Both the position numbers and the translations under genes were made by a program. 64,000 nt of DNA from Streptomyces exfoliatus (GTDB taxonomy: Bacteria > Actinomycetota > Actinomycetes > Streptomycetales > Streptomycetaceae), in NCBI RefSeq assembly GCF_000725545.1, contig NZ_JNZP01000011.1:124001-188000 (forward strand), read 5' to 3'. Numbering within the stretch: the first letter of the stretch is position 1; each line of letters begins with the position of its first letter. Shown here piece after piece: positions 7,956 to 17,343 of the stretch. The notes beneath the pieces were generated by a model. That model searched no databases, was not told the origin of the DNA, and saw only the letters and a program-made list of their open reading frames with translations.

Positions 7956-9588
7956 GGTCACCAACCAGGTACCGCCCCTGACCGGTTACGACGTCTCCGC
8001 CGACCCCGCCCTCCTGGAGGCGCTGCGCCGCGAGGGCGCCGGCTGGGCCGAGAGCGAGGTCCGCGCCCTGGGCGTACGGGCCGGCGGCGCGGAGGCGCAG
8101 GAGTGGGGGCGGCTCGCCGAGCGCCACTCCCCCGTCCTGCACACCCACGACCGGTACGGGCACCGGATCGACGAGGTCGAGTTCCACCCCCACTGGCACG
8201 CGCTGATGGACGTGGCCGTCCGCCATGGGCTCCACGGCGCGCCGTGGCGCGACGAGCGGCCGGGCGCACACGTGGCGCGCGCGGCGAAGGTGTTCGTCTG
8301 GGGACAGGCCGACGCGGGGCACCTGTGCCCGGTCTCCATGACGTACGCGGCGGTGCCGGCGCTGCGCGCCCAGCCGGAGCTGGCCGAGGTGTACGAGCCG
8401 CTGCTGGCCTCCTCCTCGTACGACTTCGGTCTGCGGGTGCCGACGGAGAAGCGCGGGATCATCGCCGGGATGTCGATGACCGAGAAGCAGGGCGGCTCCG
8501 ACGTCCGGGCCAACACCACCAGGGCGGTCCCGGCGGGCGAGCCCGGTCTGTACGCGCTGACCGGCCACAAGTGGTTCACCTCGGCGCCGATGTCGGACGT
8601 GTTCCTGACCCTCGCCCAGGCGCCGGGGGGCCTTTCCTGCTTCCTGGTGCCCCGGGTGCTCCCGGACGGCAGCCGCAACGCGATCCGCCTCCAGCGGCTC
8701 AAGGACAAGCTGGGCAACCGGTCCAACGCCTCCTCCGAGATCGAGTACGAGGGTGCCCTCGGCCGGCTGGTCGGCGAGGAGGGGCGCGGGGTCGCCACCA
8801 TCATCCGGATGGTCAACATGACGCGGCTCGACTGCGCGATCAGCTCGGCGTCCGGAATGCGGCTCGGGCTCGTCCAGGCGGTGCACCACGCCACCCACCG
8901 CGAGGCGTTCGGGGCGCGGCTCGTCGACCAGCCGCTGATGCGCAACGTGCTCGCCGACCTGGCCGTGGAGGCGGAGGCCGCCACCGTCGCGGCGCTGCGG
9001 CTCGCCGGTGCGGTGGACCGCGCGACGCGCGGCGACGCGGAGGAGGAGCAGCTGCGGCGGCTCGGACTCGCGGTCACCAAGTACTGGGTGTGCAAGCGGG
9101 CGCCCGCGCACGCGGCCGAGGCCCTGGAGTGCCTGGGCGGCAACGGCTACGTCGAGGACTCGGGCATGCCGAGGCTCTACCGGGAGTCCCCGCTGCCCTC
9201 GATCTGGGAGGGCTCGGGGAACGTCGCCGCCCTGGACGTGCTGCGGGCCATGGCACGTCAGCCGCAGGCGGTGGAGGCGTACTTCGCGGAGGTCGACCGG
9301 GGCGCGGGCGCCGACCGGCGCCTGGACGCGGCGGTCGCGGGCCTCCGCAAGGACCTCGCGGGGCTCGGGGACCCGGACTCGGTGGCGTACGGGGCGCGGC
9401 GGCTCGTCGAGCGGCTCGCCCTCGTGCTGCAGGGTTCGCTGCTCGTACGGCACGGGCACCCCGCCGTCGCGGACGCGTTCTGCGCCTCGCGTCTCGACGG
9501 CGACCGGGGCCTCGCCTTCGGCACACTGCCGGCGGGGGTGGACACGGTGGCGATCATCGAACGGAGCGGGCCCGGGCTTGTGGGCTAG
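7939..9588 (+). CDS. acyl-CoA dehydrogenase, AidB-like
   Basis: 549 residues, the longer size of AidB-type acyl-CoA dehydrogenases. Features seen: the FAD/substrate loop GMSMTEKQGGSD near residue 175, a GHKWFTSAP block, the RLKDKLGNRSNASSEIEYEGA region where the AidB group has its extra segment, and the C-terminal signature LECLGGNGYVEDSGMPRLYRE with WEGSGNV. The enzyme should use FAD; the physiological substrate of AidB homologues is uncertain (isovaleryl-CoA activity and a DNA-protection role are known for E. coli AidB). It overlaps the upstream TetR gene. Confidence 0.9.
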   Translation: MPTTHEVTNQVPPLTGYDVSADPALLEALRREGAGWAESEVRALGVRAGGAEAQEWGRLAERHSPVLHTHDRYGHRIDEVEFHPHWHALMDVAVRHGLHGAPWRDERPGAHVARAAKVFVWGQADAGHLCPVSMTYAAVPALRAQPELAEVYEPLLASSSYDFGLRVPTEKRGIIAGMSMTEKQGGSDVRANTTRAVPAGEPGLYALTGHKWFTSAPMSDVFLTLAQAPGGLSCFLVPRVLPDGSRNAIRLQRLKDKLGNRSNASSEIEYEGALGRLVGEEGRGVATIIRMVNMTRLDCAISSASGMRLGLVQAVHHATHREAFGARLVDQPLMRNVLADLAVEAEAATVAALRLAGAVDRATRGDAEEEQLRRLGLAVTKYWVCKRAPAHAAEALECLGGNGYVEDSGMPRLYRESPLPSIWEGSGNVAALDVLRAMARQPQAVEAYFAEVDRGAGADRRLDAAVAGLRKDLAGLGDPDSVAYGARRLVERLALVLQGSLLVRHGHPAVADAFCASRLDGDRGLAFGTLPAGVDTVAIIERSGPGLVG

Positions 9589-9673
9589 GCGATGTCCCTC
9601 GGCCGGCTTCAGGGGCACCTCGCCGAGTGACGGATTCCGGCTCCGGATGCGAGCCTGAGGGAGCACGTGTTCC

Positions 9674-11005
9674 GTGAGCACGGCTCCGGCCGGGACGAAG
9701 GGGAATCCGTTGGGCGGCGAGGCGATGCACGACGAACTGGACCGGCGGGCTGCCGGGGTGGCGGATCAGGTGGTGGCCTGGCGCCGGCATCTGCACCGCC
9801 ACCCGGAGCTGTCCAACCGTGAGGTCAACACCGCGCGCTTGGTGGCGGACCGGCTGCGGGCCCTGGGTCTCGACGAGGTCCGTACGGGCATCGCCGGGCA
9901 CGGCGTCGTGGGGGTCCTGCGCGGGGCGCGGGCGGGCGAGCGGGTCGTGGCGCTGCGGGCGGACATGGACGCACTGCCGGTGAAGGACCTGTGCGGGACG
10001 GAGTTCGCGGCCGAGACGGTCGACTCGGACTATCCGGGCGGCCCGTTCCCCGTCTCTCACGCCTGCGGCCACGACTGCCACACGGCGGCGCTGCTCGGAG
10101 CGGCGACGGTGCTCGCGGGCGTCCGCGACCGGCTGCCGGGCACGGTGCTCTTCGTCTTCCAGCCGGCCGAGGAGGGCCCTCCGGTGACCGAGGAGGGCGG
10201 GGCCCGGGCGATGGTCGAGGCGGGCGCCTTCGCCGACCCCGTGCCGACGATGGCCTTCGGGCTGCACGTGACACCCCATCCCAAGGGCTACGTGGGATAC
10301 AGGGTCGGCAACCAGTACGGTGCCTCCGCCCTCGTCCGTATCGTCGTCACCGGCAAGCAGACCCACGGCTCCACTCCGTGGGAGGGAGTCGACCCGATGC
10401 CCGCGGTGGGCGCGGTCCTGACGGGCATCGGCCAGCTGTACCGGCAGGTCTCGGCCTTCGATCCGATCACGGTGTCGATCGGGCACGTCGAGGACGTCGG
10501 CCGCTTCAACATCGTGGGGCAGACGGTGACGCTGTGGGGCACCGTCCGCTGTGCCGTGGAGTCCGACATGGCGCGGGTCAAGGACCACCTGACGACGCTC
10601 GCGGAGCACTCGGCGGCGGCGTACGGGGCGACCGCCACGGTGGAGTACCTGCAGTCGGTCCCTCCCGTGCACAACAGCGGGCCGTGGGTCGAGGCGGGGC
10701 TCCCCACCTTCCGCCGGGTGGTGGGCGAGGAGCGGGTGGTGGAGACGGGCGGGACGCTCGGGTACGACGACGTCTCCGAGTTCGTGAGCAGGTTCGGCGG
10801 CCTGTACGTGATGCTCGGCGTCCAGGACGCGACCCTGGACGCGTCCGGACGGCCGGTGCCCGTGCCGGGCGGCCGCGGCCTGGTGACCAACCACAATCCG
10901 CACTTCTACGCGGACGACGACACCCTCGTCACGGGTGTCCGGCTGCACGCGCACGTGGCGTACGACCATCTGGCGGGGACCCTGGTGCCCCGGGCCGCCG
11001 GCTGA
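9674..11005 (+). CDS. M20-family amidohydrolase (hippurate hydrolase/IAA-amino acid hydrolase type)
   Basis: 443 residues from the GTG at 9674. An in-frame TTG at 9710 with GAAGGGGA five bases upstream, or an ATG at 9725, could be the true start. Metal-binding and catalytic blocks of the M20D group are clear: RADMDALPV, SHACGHDCHTAALLG, FQPAEEGPP with the general-base Glu, and a C-terminal NHNPHFYADD. These enzymes remove acyl groups from N-acyl amino acids in the cytoplasm with a di-metal centre. The dimerisation insert (GKQTHGSTPW) is present, so the protein looks complete. Confidence 0.9.
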   Translation: MSTAPAGTKGNPLGGEAMHDELDRRAAGVADQVVAWRRHLHRHPELSNREVNTARLVADRLRALGLDEVRTGIAGHGVVGVLRGARAGERVVALRADMDALPVKDLCGTEFAAETVDSDYPGGPFPVSHACGHDCHTAALLGAATVLAGVRDRLPGTVLFVFQPAEEGPPVTEEGGARAMVEAGAFADPVPTMAFGLHVTPHPKGYVGYRVGNQYGASALVRIVVTGKQTHGSTPWEGVDPMPAVGAVLTGIGQLYRQVSAFDPITVSIGHVEDVGRFNIVGQTVTLWGTVRCAVESDMARVKDHLTTLAEHSAAAYGATATVEYLQSVPPVHNSGPWVEAGLPTFRRVVGEERVVETGGTLGYDDVSEFVSRFGGLYVMLGVQDATLDASGRPVPVPGGRGLVTNHNPHFYADDDTLVTGVRLHAHVAYDHLAGTLVPRAAG

Positions 11006-11079
11006 CCGGCCTCCGAGTTGCGCGCCGGACGCCACACGGGAGGCTGGTGGTATCCGCCCGCGCACCCGCAGGGAGAGAC

Positions 11080-11400
11080 ATGCAGCTCGATCTCACCGCC
11101 CTCGCCGACGAGCACCTGGCCGCGGCCCGTACGGCGCCGCACGGGCGCAGCGCCCATCTCGTGGTGCACGACGGGGTGCTCCGGCAGACCGTCATCGCCA
11201 TGACCTCCGGCACGTCCCTCGACGAGCACAACGCACCCCCCGCCGCGAGCCTCCAGGTGCTGCGGGGCCGGGTGAACCTGACGGCGGCCGGATGGGCGGA
11301 GGAGCTCTCGTCGGGCACGCTGCGGATGATCCCCAAGGAGCGGCACGGGCTCAGCGCCCTGGAGGACGCGGTGGTGCTCCTGACGGCGGTGAACGACTGA
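11080..11400 (+). CDS. small cupin-domain protein
   Basis: 106 residues from ATG 11080, preceded by GGGAGA. A single beta-barrel cupin is suggested by the evenly spaced beta-strand pattern: an N-terminal helix, QVLRGRVNLTAAGWAEELSSGTL, then IPKERHGLSALEDAVVLLTAV. The RHGLSALED block corresponds to the second cupin motif with one likely metal-binding His. It follows the amidohydrolase by 74 bases. Small stand-alone cupins of this kind are mostly uncharacterised, and no substrate is proposed. Confidence 0.78.
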   Translation: MQLDLTALADEHLAAARTAPHGRSAHLVVHDGVLRQTVIAMTSGTSLDEHNAPPAASLQVLRGRVNLTAAGWAEELSSGTLRMIPKERHGLSALEDAVVLLTAVND

Positions 11401-11570
11401 CGCGCGGGTCCTCGCGGCTCGCCGCCGGTGGCCCGAGCGCGCCTGCCAGGTGACGGGCCGCCATACCGGGCGGGCCTGTTTGTGGCGTCCTCGCCCATGG
11501 AGCACGGTCCCGTACCACCCGTAGCGTCCCGGCCGACCCTCCGTCAGGAACGAGCCGCCCGGGAGCCCCC

Positions 11571-13214
11571 ATGCGTGCACCCAGTCCATCCCGTCCATCC
11601 CGCCTGCCCCGTCCCGCCCGCCTCCGCGGGCCGCGCCGGTTCGCGACGGTGCTGCTGTGCGCCGCCGCGGCCCTGCTCCCGACCGCGGTCCCGGCCGCGG
11701 CCGCCGCTCCCCCGCCCGTGCCGGGCACGCTCCAGGCGTACGACGTCGACTCCGTGTTCAGTGCGGGCGTGTCGTCCGGCGGCTACATGGCCACCCAGCT
11801 GCACGTGGCGTACTCGGGCACGTTCGACGGATCCGCCGTGTTCGCCTCCGGGCCGTACGACTGCGCCCGCGGGCAGCTCGCCACGGCGCTCAACGCCTGT
11901 ATGGACACGACACAGAACCTCCAGCTCGCCGCCCTGGAACAGACGACCCGCGACCGGTCGGCGCAGGGGCAGGTCGACCCGGTGGCGAACCTGGCCGGTG
12001 ACCCGGTGTACGTCTTCAGCGGCGCGGGCGACGCGACGGTGAAGCGGCCCGTGGTGGACGCGCTCGCCGACTACTACGGCCGTTTCGGAGCCCGCGTCCG
12101 GTACGACCGGTCGACGGCGGCGGGGCACGCGTGGATCACCCCGCTCGGCCCCAACTCGTGCACGGTGACGCAGAGTCCGTATCTGAACAACTGCGGGATC
12201 GACGCGGAGGGAGCGCTTCTCGGCCACCTCTTCGGATCGGTCGCGGCGCCCGGGTCCGGCACGGGCGGCTCGCTGATCCGCTTCGACCAGAACCTGTACG
12301 CGCCGGATGGTTCGGCGGCGGCGCTCTCGATGGGCGGGGAGGGCTTCGCGTACGTGCCGTCGTCCTGCGCCGAGGGGGCGCGCTGCCGGCTGCTCGTGGC
12401 ACTGCACGGCTGCAAGCAGGGGTACGCGTACCAGGGGTTCGGGACCCGGTTCGTCGAGAACGCGTACCTCAACGAGTACGCCGACACGAACGACATGATC
12501 GTGCTCTATCCGCAGGCGGCACCGACCGCGACCCTGGAGAACCCGAACGGCTGCTGGAACTGGTGGGGCTACCTCGGTGACACGGCGTACGCGCGGCACG
12601 GCGGGAAGCAGATCGAAGCGGTCATGGGTATGGTGCGGGCCTTGGGAGGCGGCGGCACCGGGACGCCGCCTCCCACGTCCGGTCGTACGGTCCTGTCCAG
12701 TACGGACGCCCAGGACGGGTACGTGAAGGCGGCGGCGGACGGCTCGGGGGCGGCCGTCGGCACCCTGGAGGACCTGTCCGGGCTCGCGCTCGGCAGGGGC
12801 ACGGACGGCAAGGTGAACCGGTCCCTCGTCTCCTTCGACACCTCGGGGATCCCGGTCGGCAAGGTGATCACCCGGGCCTGGCTGACGGTGACCCGGTCGA
12901 GCGGCTCGGGCGATCCCTGGGCGTCCCCCGCGGGCAACCGGCTCCTGGTGGACGTGCGCACGGGCTGCTTCGGGGGATGCGCGGTGGAGCCCGCGGACTG
13001 GTCGGCGGCGGCCTCGGTGGCGGGCGCGGCACGGATCGACGCGTTCTCGTCGGGGAGCGCGGTGTCGACCGATCTCTCGGCGGAGGCGCTCGCGGCGCTG
13101 AACCGGGGCGGGGTCACGCAGTTCAGGCTCGGTTTCGCGTCGGCGCCCGCCGCGACGGCGTACCTGTTCGTGAACCGGGACACGCCGGTGACCCTGACGG
13201 TCGAGTACCGGTAG
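11571..13214 (+). CDS. secreted PHB-depolymerase-type esterase with C-terminal DNRLRE-like domain
   Basis: 547 residues. The signal peptide is long and Arg/Pro-rich before its hydrophobic core, ending about residue 45. The catalytic domain has the nucleophile GVSSGGYMA near residue 66, a GHAWIT histidine block near 185, and a second conserved region LLVALHGCKQGY through WNWWGYLGD, as in extracellular poly(3-hydroxybutyrate) depolymerases. A Gly/Thr/Pro linker near 365 leads to a C-terminal beta-rich domain (DAQDGYVKAAADGS) like DNRLRE carbohydrate/polymer-binding modules. The product should act outside the cell on a polyester or similar polymer. Confidence 0.85.
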   Translation: MRAPSPSRPSRLPRPARLRGPRRFATVLLCAAAALLPTAVPAAAAAPPPVPGTLQAYDVDSVFSAGVSSGGYMATQLHVAYSGTFDGSAVFASGPYDCARGQLATALNACMDTTQNLQLAALEQTTRDRSAQGQVDPVANLAGDPVYVFSGAGDATVKRPVVDALADYYGRFGARVRYDRSTAAGHAWITPLGPNSCTVTQSPYLNNCGIDAEGALLGHLFGSVAAPGSGTGGSLIRFDQNLYAPDGSAAALSMGGEGFAYVPSSCAEGARCRLLVALHGCKQGYAYQGFGTRFVENAYLNEYADTNDMIVLYPQAAPTATLENPNGCWNWWGYLGDTAYARHGGKQIEAVMGMVRALGGGGTGTPPPTSGRTVLSSTDAQDGYVKAAADGSGAAVGTLEDLSGLALGRGTDGKVNRSLVSFDTSGIPVGKVITRAWLTVTRSSGSGDPWASPAGNRLLVDVRTGCFGGCAVEPADWSAAASVAGAARIDAFSSGSAVSTDLSAEALAALNRGGVTQFRLGFASAPAATAYLFVNRDTPVTLTVEYR

Positions 13215-13224
13215 GGGCGGGGTC

Positions 13225-13253
13225 GGGGCGGGGCCCGCGACGGGCCCCGCCCC
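13225..13253. terminator. bidirectional hairpin between convergent genes
   Basis: A 13-bp perfect stem (13225-13237 with 13241-13253) and a three-base loop lie between the esterase stop and the 3' end of the leftward Cache gene. It could serve both strands. Confidence 0.75.
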
Positions 13254-13259
13254 GCTCTC

Positions 13260-14100
13260 TCAGCTCTCGGCGGTGACCAGGACGAGCGGGGTGCCCGCGC
13301 AGGGCAGCAGGCGCAGCCCGTCGGCGTGCCGCCCGTCCGGCGGCCCCGCGAGGACGGCGCCGAAGTCGGGCCCTTTGGTGAGGGATCCGACGAGGTGGGC
13401 CGTGTCGGTGGAGGCGGCGACCCGACCGCGCGCGTTGACGAGCCGGGCCGGTGCGGGCAGTCGCTGGAGCGCGGGGAGCACGGCCGCCTCGAAGTGGCGG
13501 AGGTAGACGTCGGCGGCGGCCACTCCCACGAAACGGCCGTCGAGGGTGACCGGCTCGGAGAGCGTGAGGCCGTACTCGTCGGAGCAGAGGTAGTCGACGT
13601 ACGGCCCGGCGACGGCGCGGCTGCCGGTCTCGCGGGGCAGGGTGTACCAGTCCCAGTGGGTGTAGTCGGAGTACGCGGAGTGCTCGGGATCCAGGTCGAG
13701 CAGGAGTGGCCTGACGGCTCCTCCGGGTCCGCGCTGCCACCACTCCAACCAGCCCGGCACATCGCCGAGGAGGCCGGGCGCGGCGACGAAGCCGAGGCCG
13801 GGGACCAGCGGGTGGGCGGCGAGCCTGGCCCGCAGCCCGGGCCTCAGGGCCGCCAGGTCGGAGACGAGCGGCTCCCGCCCGGAGCGGGGCTCGTCGGCCC
13901 GGGACAGGACGGTGTGGGAGCGGCCGGCGGGACCGGTCGGGGCGGGACCCGCCCGAGCGGGACAGGTCCGCGAGGAGCGCGCTGGTGTCGGCGCCGGTCG
14001 CGGCGACGGCGGCGAAGACCTCGTCGAGCGTGCCCCGTACACGCTCGACGACGTCGCCCAGCACCTCGCTCCCGCCCCGTGCCGCCTCCGAGGGGGTCCT
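13260..14100 (-). pseudogene. Cache-domain protein, frameshifted and lacking its start
   Basis: The intact C-terminal part (13260 to about 13900) reads as a Cache/PDC-type sensor: LVPGLGFVAAPGLL, GWLEWWQRG, then YTLPRETGSRAVAGPYVDYLCSDEYGLTLSEPV and FVGVAAADVYL. The N-terminal helix (SEVLGDVVERVRGTLDEVF, about 14000-14080) continues in another frame, so a frameshift falls within the GC-rich direct repeats at about 13915-13965. No in-frame start with a good ribosome site is visible beyond 14100, although a GTG at 14064 follows GGGAG. Homologues sit beside polyamine-type ABC transporter genes, and here the neighbour is a truncated permease of that type. Confidence 0.6.
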
Positions 14101-14160
14101 GGCCCCCGTGCGCCCGACGGTGCGCGGGGTGTCAGCGGTGTCGCCGCGCGGCCCGCGGGC

Positions 14161-14805
14161 CGGGCCCGTGCGGCGCTGTGGACCTCGGTCAAGGCCGGGC
14201 TCGCCGCGACCGCGATCGCCCTCGTCCTCGTCCTCGGCACCCTCATCGCCTTCGCGGTGCAGCGGTACGCCTTCTTCGGGCGCGAGACGGTCTCCTTCGC
14301 CGTGGTGTTGCCGATCGCGCTGCCCGGCATCGTCACCGGCATCGCGCTGAACTCCGCCTTCGGCACGGTCCTCGAACCGCTCGGCGTGGGCCTCGGCATG
14401 TTCACCGTGGTCGTGGGTCACGCGACCTTCCGCATCGTGGTCGTCTTCAACAACGTGGTGGCCCGGCTCCGGAGGCTGCCCGGCTCCTACGAGGAGGCGG
14501 CGATGGACCTGGGTGCGCACACCTTCCGCACCTTCTGGGACATCGCCTTCCCGCTGCTGCGGTCGGCGCTCCTCGCGGGCGGACTGCTCGCGTTCGCTCT
14601 GTCCTTCGACGAGATCGTGGTGACGACGTTCACGGCGGGCCCCGGTGTGCAGACCCTGCCCGTGTGGATCTGCAACAACATGACCCGCCCTCAGCAGGCC
14701 CCGGTCGTCAACGTGGTGGCCGCGGCGCTCGTGCTGCTCTCGGTGGTGCCGATCCACGCCGCTCAGCGGCTGTCCTCGGACACGACGGGCGGCGGGCGGG
14801 TGTGA
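14161..14805 (+). pseudogene. spermidine/putrescine-type ABC permease (PotC-like), 5'-truncated
   Basis: The frame encodes about 205 residues of a PotC-like inner-membrane permease, from SVKAGLAATAIAL to a natural C-terminus. It includes the EAA loop (RLPGSYEEAAMDLGAHTFRTFWDIAFPLL) that contacts the ATPase. Roughly the first 60 residues, with the first membrane segment and start codon, are missing. Upstream in frame lies sequence antisense to the Cache gene. No ATPase, binding protein or PotB partner is nearby. The remnant looks like the survivor of a deletion that removed the rest of the operon. Confidence 0.7.
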
Positions 14806-14820
14806 CGGTGCCCGTCCCGC

Positions 14821-15156
14821 TCAGCCGGACCGCTTCTCCCATTCGAGGGTGACGCGCAGGCTCGCGTGCGCGCTCCCCTGGACGACCAGCGCGGTGAGCT
14901 TGCCGGCGTCCAGGCCGAGCTGGCAGCCGAACTCGACGGTCGCACGGTCCGGGGCCGCGCGGTGGAGGGCGTCCCCGATCTGTCCGGCGAAGGAGGCGAG
15001 CGCCTCGGTCACCGCGGACAGGTCGGGCAGGCGCCCGCCGAGCCCTTCAAGCCCTTCGAGCCCGCCGGGTCCTTCGAGGTCCGTGTCGGGGTCCAGGCGC
15101 CGCGCCTCCACGAAGAGGGTCGCGTCCCCGACGTCGACCCGGGTGATGTCCGTCAT
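14821..15156 (-). CDS. Trypco1/CU044_2847-type small protein
   Basis: 111 residues from ATG 15156 with GGGAG upstream. It matches the layout of the trypsin-co-occurring domain family: an N-terminal strand pair (ATLFVEARRL), a helix (VTEALASFAGQIGDALHRA), then ATVEFGCQLGLDAGKLTALV and SLRVTLEWEK. A Gly/Leu/Glu repeat (GGLEGLEGLGG) sits in the first linker. Family members usually accompany trypsin-like proteases or NTPases in proposed conflict systems. No such partner lies next to this copy. The function is unknown. Confidence 0.68.
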   Translation of the reverse strand: MTDITRVDVGDATLFVEARRLDPDTDLEGPGGLEGLEGLGGRLPDLSAVTEALASFAGQIGDALHRAAPDRATVEFGCQLGLDAGKLTALVVQGSAHASLRVTLEWEKRSG

Positions 15157-15278
15157 CGAAAGCTCCCGACGGTCGGTGTGGGGGGCGGACAGGCCGTCAG
15201 TATCACCGAGCGGTACGGCCCTGGGCCGCACGCCGCGCCCGGGGCGGCGCGGGCCGCGTGCAGAGGTGTGGTGCCCCC

Positions 15279-16652
15279 TCAGAACGCGGGCCTCAGGACG
15301 GCCGCGGCGGGGCTCGGGAGGTGTCCGTCGGTGGCGCGCGCGGAGAGAGCGCTGCCGCGCAGCCATGCGGACCAGCTGAGGTTCCAGTCGCCGAAGCCGT
15401 TGCCGAAGGTGGGCATGGGCTCGCCGTACCCGTTGACCACACGGACGAGGTCCCCCTCGCGGACGGTGCGGAACAGCCAGGCGGCGTCCTCCGTGCTCAT
15501 GCCGGTGCAGCCGTGGCTGACGTCCGCGCTGCCCTGCGCGTCGAGCGACCAGGGGGCGGCGTGCAGGTACTCACCGCTCCACGTCACCCGGGTGGCCCAG
15601 CGCACCTTCAGGTCGTAGTGGTCGCGGCTGCCGCGGGCGATGCCGATGGAGTCGCCGCGCATGCGGACGAGCGCCTCCTTGCCGAGGACGACCTTGGTGC
15701 CGCCCCGGGTGCGGAAGCCGGCCTTGCCGGTGGTGACCGGCAGGGTGCGCAGGACGCGCCCGTCCCGGAGCACCGTCATCTGGTGGGCGGAGACGTCGGT
15801 CACCGCCTCGATCCGGGACCCGGTGGTGAAGGTGAGCGGCCGGGAGCGGCCGCCGTGGAGGGCGTCGGTGATCCGTGCCCCTTCGAGGGCACTGCGGACG
15901 CGGACGGTGGTGCGGGCGGGCCAGTAGTGGCGCGGCCGGTAGTGGAGGGTGTCGGAGTCGACCCAGTACCAGGCCCCCTCGACCTGGGGTTCCGTCCGCA
16001 CGACGAGGCCGTGCTCGACGGCGCGGCGGGCCTCGGAGGCGCCCGCCGGCACGGCGTGGCTGAGCTCCGCGGTGACCGGGCGGCCGACGCCGTAGGTACC
16101 GCCGCCCTCAGGCCCGAAGGCGACGGTGAGCCGTTCGCCGGCGGGGGCCGCTTCGGTACGGAACTCGACGCGGGCGAGGAGGTGCCCCGACCCCTCGGTC
16201 CCGGTCCGCTCGACGACGAGGCGGGCCGTGTATCGGGCTCCCGCCGGCAGCGGCGCGGCGCTGGTCCACCGGGTGCCGTCGGCGCTCGGCGCGCCGGCGA
16301 GGCGGCGGCCGCGCTGGTCGGTGACGGTCACGTCGGCCAGTACTCCGGGAGTCCGCAGCGCGAGTTCGACCGGGCCCGAGGCCTCGGGGCCGAGCGTGAC
16401 CGGCTGCCCGGTGAGGACGGTTCCGCCGGTGAGCACGAGGGTGCGGCGGGGTGCGGAGCACAGGCCGCCGACGGCGCCGCAGCCGTCCACCGAGACGACG
16501 GCGGTGGACTCCAGGGCCGCGGCGCCGGCGCGCCGGTCGGAGCCGGCGGCCGACTCGGCCGAATGGGCCGAATGGGCCGCCGTACTGACGAGAACGGCTC
16601 CGACGGCCAGGGACAGCGCCCTCCAGCCCCGTGCGGATCTGCGTGACGACAC
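15279..16652 (-). CDS. L,D-transpeptidase (Ig-like plus YkuD)
   Basis: About 457 residues from GTG 16652, chosen because GGGGAGG lies nine bases upstream; the frame is open to an ATG at 16712. A signal peptide (about 1-35) is followed by two Ig-like beta domains. The YkuD catalytic domain (about 275-400) has the active-site motif YLHAAPWS followed by SHGCTGMS with the nucleophilic Cys. Such enzymes make 3-3 cross-links in the peptidoglycan of actinomycetes or attach proteins to it. The domain order is that of mycobacterial LdtMt2-like proteins. It is transcribed alone. Confidence 0.92.
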   Translation of the reverse strand: MSSRRSARGWRALSLAVGAVLVSTAAHSAHSAESAAGSDRRAGAAALESTAVVSVDGCGAVGGLCSAPRRTLVLTGGTVLTGQPVTLGPEASGPVELALRTPGVLADVTVTDQRGRRLAGAPSADGTRWTSAAPLPAGARYTARLVVERTGTEGSGHLLARVEFRTEAAPAGERLTVAFGPEGGGTYGVGRPVTAELSHAVPAGASEARRAVEHGLVVRTEPQVEGAWYWVDSDTLHYRPRHYWPARTTVRVRSALEGARITDALHGGRSRPLTFTTGSRIEAVTDVSAHQMTVLRDGRVLRTLPVTTGKAGFRTRGGTKVVLGKEALVRMRGDSIGIARGSRDHYDLKVRWATRVTWSGEYLHAAPWSLDAQGSADVSHGCTGMSTEDAAWLFRTVREGDLVRVVNGYGEPMPTFGNGFGDWNLSWSAWLRGSALSARATDGHLPSPAAAVLRPAF

Positions 16653-16788
16653 GTCGGACAGCCTCCCCTTCCGGACGACGACGCCGGCGGGGGATGCCGA
16701 CCGCAGCATCAAAACGGATGAAAGGAGGAAAAGATGATCAAGGCGGTGGGCGTGGCGGAGGAGTGGCGGGCGAGACGACTCGAATGGG

Positions 16789-17274
16789 TCAGCGGGGCGG
16801 TTCGGGAAGCTCCTCGCCCGTCTCCAGCAGGGACTTCAGGCTGGAGATGAGCGCGGGCCAGCCTTCGCCGATCAGCCCCTTCATCATGCCGTCGGCTTCG
16901 AGCTCGCCGTGCGTGACGGTGAGTTTGACCGTGTCGCCGGAGGGTTCGATCGCGAACGTCACCACGGACCGGGGCTCCCGGACCAGGCGCTGGTAGACGT
17001 CCTCGTCGAGATGGACGGCGTCCGCCCAGGCCGGGGTGAAGGTGTGCCACGTGTACGAGAGGAGGCGGCCGGGCTCGGCGGCGAGGACGACCTGCTCGGG
17101 GTCGGCGGTCCTGCGCCCGCCCTCGTCCCAGACCATGGGCGCGCCCGGGGTCCACTCCGTCTCGAAGGCCACGCCCCAGTACCGGCGGGTGAACACCGGG
17201 TCGGTGAGCGCCTTCCAGAGATCGTCGGGGGTGGTCCGGATGTAGGTGGTGTAGACGAACGTGTCACTGTCCAT
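16789..17274 (-). CDS. SRPBCC/AHSA1-like protein
   Basis: 161 residues. The START/Bet v1 fold is recognised by YTTYIRTTPDDLWKALTDP, the following RRYWG, and a C-terminal long helix ending WPALISSLKSLLETGEEL. These proteins form a hydrophobic ligand cavity and are often paired with ArsR or PadR regulators. It diverges from the PadR gene at 17393, and the palindrome at 17344-17373 lies in the shared intergenic space. The ligand is unknown. Confidence 0.88.
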   Translation of the reverse strand: MDSDTFVYTTYIRTTPDDLWKALTDPVFTRRYWGVAFETEWTPGAPMVWDEGGRRTADPEQVVLAAEPGRLLSYTWHTFTPAWADAVHLDEDVYQRLVREPRSVVTFAIEPSGDTVKLTVTHGELEADGMMKGLIGEGWPALISSLKSLLETGEELPEPPR

Positions 17275-17343
17275 CGCGCTGCCCCTCGGGTCTGCCGTCC
17301 CCTTTCTCCAGCTTAGGGCCTCCGTCCGACCGGGGGGTCGCTG

